A DNA stretch of 5,534 bases. Origin: CAZWTD01 sp964637345. Its GTDB lineage: Bacteria; Patescibacteriota; Patescibacteriia; HK-STAS-PATE-3. The notes beneath the pieces are model-generated. The model saw nothing but the letters and a program-made list of their open reading frames with translations, made no database searches and was not told the origin of the DNA. The stretch is from positions 1 to 5,534 of the forward strand of contig CAZWTD010000031.1 of the NCBI GenBank assembly GCA_964637345.1. The letters are read 5' to 3'. The translations under genes and the position numbers were made by a program. Below are positions 4,932-5,534 of the stretch, one piece after another; positions within the stretch are counted from its first letter, which is position 1, and every line of letters starts with the position of its first letter.

Positions 4932-5534
4932 GCGTAACGGCGAGACTCTCGCCAGCCCAGCCAAAGCTGCGCGGGTCATACCCGGCTGTCCTTGTGGTTA
5001 TCGATGGATTTGGCTATGCACCGGCTGGGCCAGGAAATGCGATTACCCTCGCGAAGACGCCGGTCCTTAACCGTTTGCTGCGCACTTGTCCCTGGACAAC
5101 ACTCGAAGCCTCCGGGTCATCGGTTGGTCTTCCGCCCGGCCAGGAAGGCAATTCTGAAGCTGGGCACATCAACATCGGCGCTGGTCGAGTTGTTGAGCAG
5201 GATGCCGTTGTGATTTCAAAGCAGATTAATGACGGGCGGTTTTTCAAGAATCCGGCTTTTCTCCATTCCCTGCGCCATGCGCGTCGGCGGAAAACGAATA
5301 TACACCTCATGGGCCTTCTCTCCAACGGTCAAAGCGCCCATAGCCACCCGGACCATCTTCTAGCCCTCCTCGCGTTCTTTCGTGAACAAAAGTTTTCGAA
5401 TATCTTCTTACATCTGTTTACCGACGGTCGGGACTCGCCTCCACGGAGCGCACTTGGAATGCTCGAGCGGCTACAAGCAAATTTAAAACCTAATGAAGTC
5501 ATTGCCTCAGTTACCGGACGCTTTTGGGCGATGG
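4907..5534 (+). CDS. gpmI: 2,3-bisphosphoglycerate-independent phosphoglycerate mutase (3' end outside window)
   Basis: GpmI interconverts 3- and 2-phosphoglycerate through a phosphoserine intermediate with Mn2+. Only the first 209 of about 510 expected residues are visible. They show the metal-site strand VLVVIDGFG (Asp33), GNAITLAKTP, LEASGSSVGLPPGQ, the catalytic GNSEAGHINIGAGR with nucleophile Ser83, SKQINDGRFFKNP, GLLSNG..AHSHPDH (His145) and the TDGRDSPPRSA loop (173-176). Variations: GQMGNSEVGH is GQEGNSEAGH, and the usual GGVHSH is GQSAHSH with one extra residue. ATG 4907 is chosen because GGAG (4895-4898) lies 8 nt upstream and no other usable start exists before the conserved strand. 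It overlaps the end of eno by 25 nt and leaves a 24-residue, low-conservation N-terminal extension. The overlap suggests translational coupling. Confidence 0.96.
   Translation, partial: MEAARPTLSVTARLSPAQPKLRGSYPAVLVVIDGFGYAPAGPGNAITLAKTPVLNRLLRTCPWTTLEASGSSVGLPPGQEGNSEAGHINIGAGRVVEQDAVVISKQINDGRFFKNPAFLHSLRHARRRKTNIHLMGLLSNGQSAHSHPDHLLALLAFFREQKFSNIFLHLFTDGRDSPPRSALGMLERLQANLKPNEVIASVTGRFWAM

Noticed and set aside
4992..5213. 73-codon plus-strand frame inside gpmI
   Set aside because: It is out of frame with the well-conserved GpmI translation, which explains this interval fully.

Overview
The window looks like a bacterial chromosome fragment of moderate to high G+C. The best guess is a member of the Candidate Phyla Radiation (Patescibacteria/Parcubacteria-like). 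That guess is an inference from three things: an alanyl-tRNA synthetase that stops directly after its editing domain with a CGGPH zinc motif, an SSB without the acidic DDIPF-type tail, and divergent glycolytic enzymes. TGA is used as an ordinary stop at the end of the lipoprotein gene, so I see no sign of the UGA=Gly code. No 16S or other decisive marker is present. All convincing genes are on the + strand.

Layout. (1) Bases 1-555 hold the 3' end of alaS, followed by a GU-rich hairpin and T-rich tract that resembles a terminator. (2) Bases 618-846 hold a clear sigma70-type promoter with an extended -10, and a leader of about 195 nt upstream of ssb. The leader is rich in inverted repeats: one GCCGTCGCG element faces three copies of its complement, and a long-range 8-bp helix ends beside a T7 run. 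(3) Bases 847-1242 hold ssb, followed by two stacked hairpins. (4) Bases 1414-2358 hold an accessory-looking pair: a Trp-rich lipoprotein of unknown function and a small two-helix membrane protein. The pair is separated by a strong hairpin and bracketed by two similar GAACGGGG..ACACTCC hairpin elements. (5) From 2398 to the right edge lies a glycolytic operon, pgk-eno-gpmI, with an extended -10 promoter whose -35 position is occupied by a perfect 12-bp palindrome.

How the genes work together. Pgk (1,3-bisphosphoglycerate + ADP to 3-phosphoglycerate + ATP), GpmI (3-PG to 2-PG) and Eno (2-PG to phosphoenolpyruvate) are three consecutive steps of lower glycolysis. They are packed with a 12-nt gap and then a 25-nt overlap, so they are almost certainly co-transcribed. 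AlaS and Ssb are housekeeping genes for translation and for DNA replication and repair; each appears to be a separate transcription unit. The lipoprotein/membrane-protein pair has no recognised function and is probably a cell-envelope module.

The most unusual points are the repeat-built ssb leader, the Pgk with several altered 3-phosphoglycerate-pocket residues, the hairpin-bracketed envelope pair, and the palindrome in the pgk promoter. I see no CRISPR array, tRNA, rRNA or transposase.
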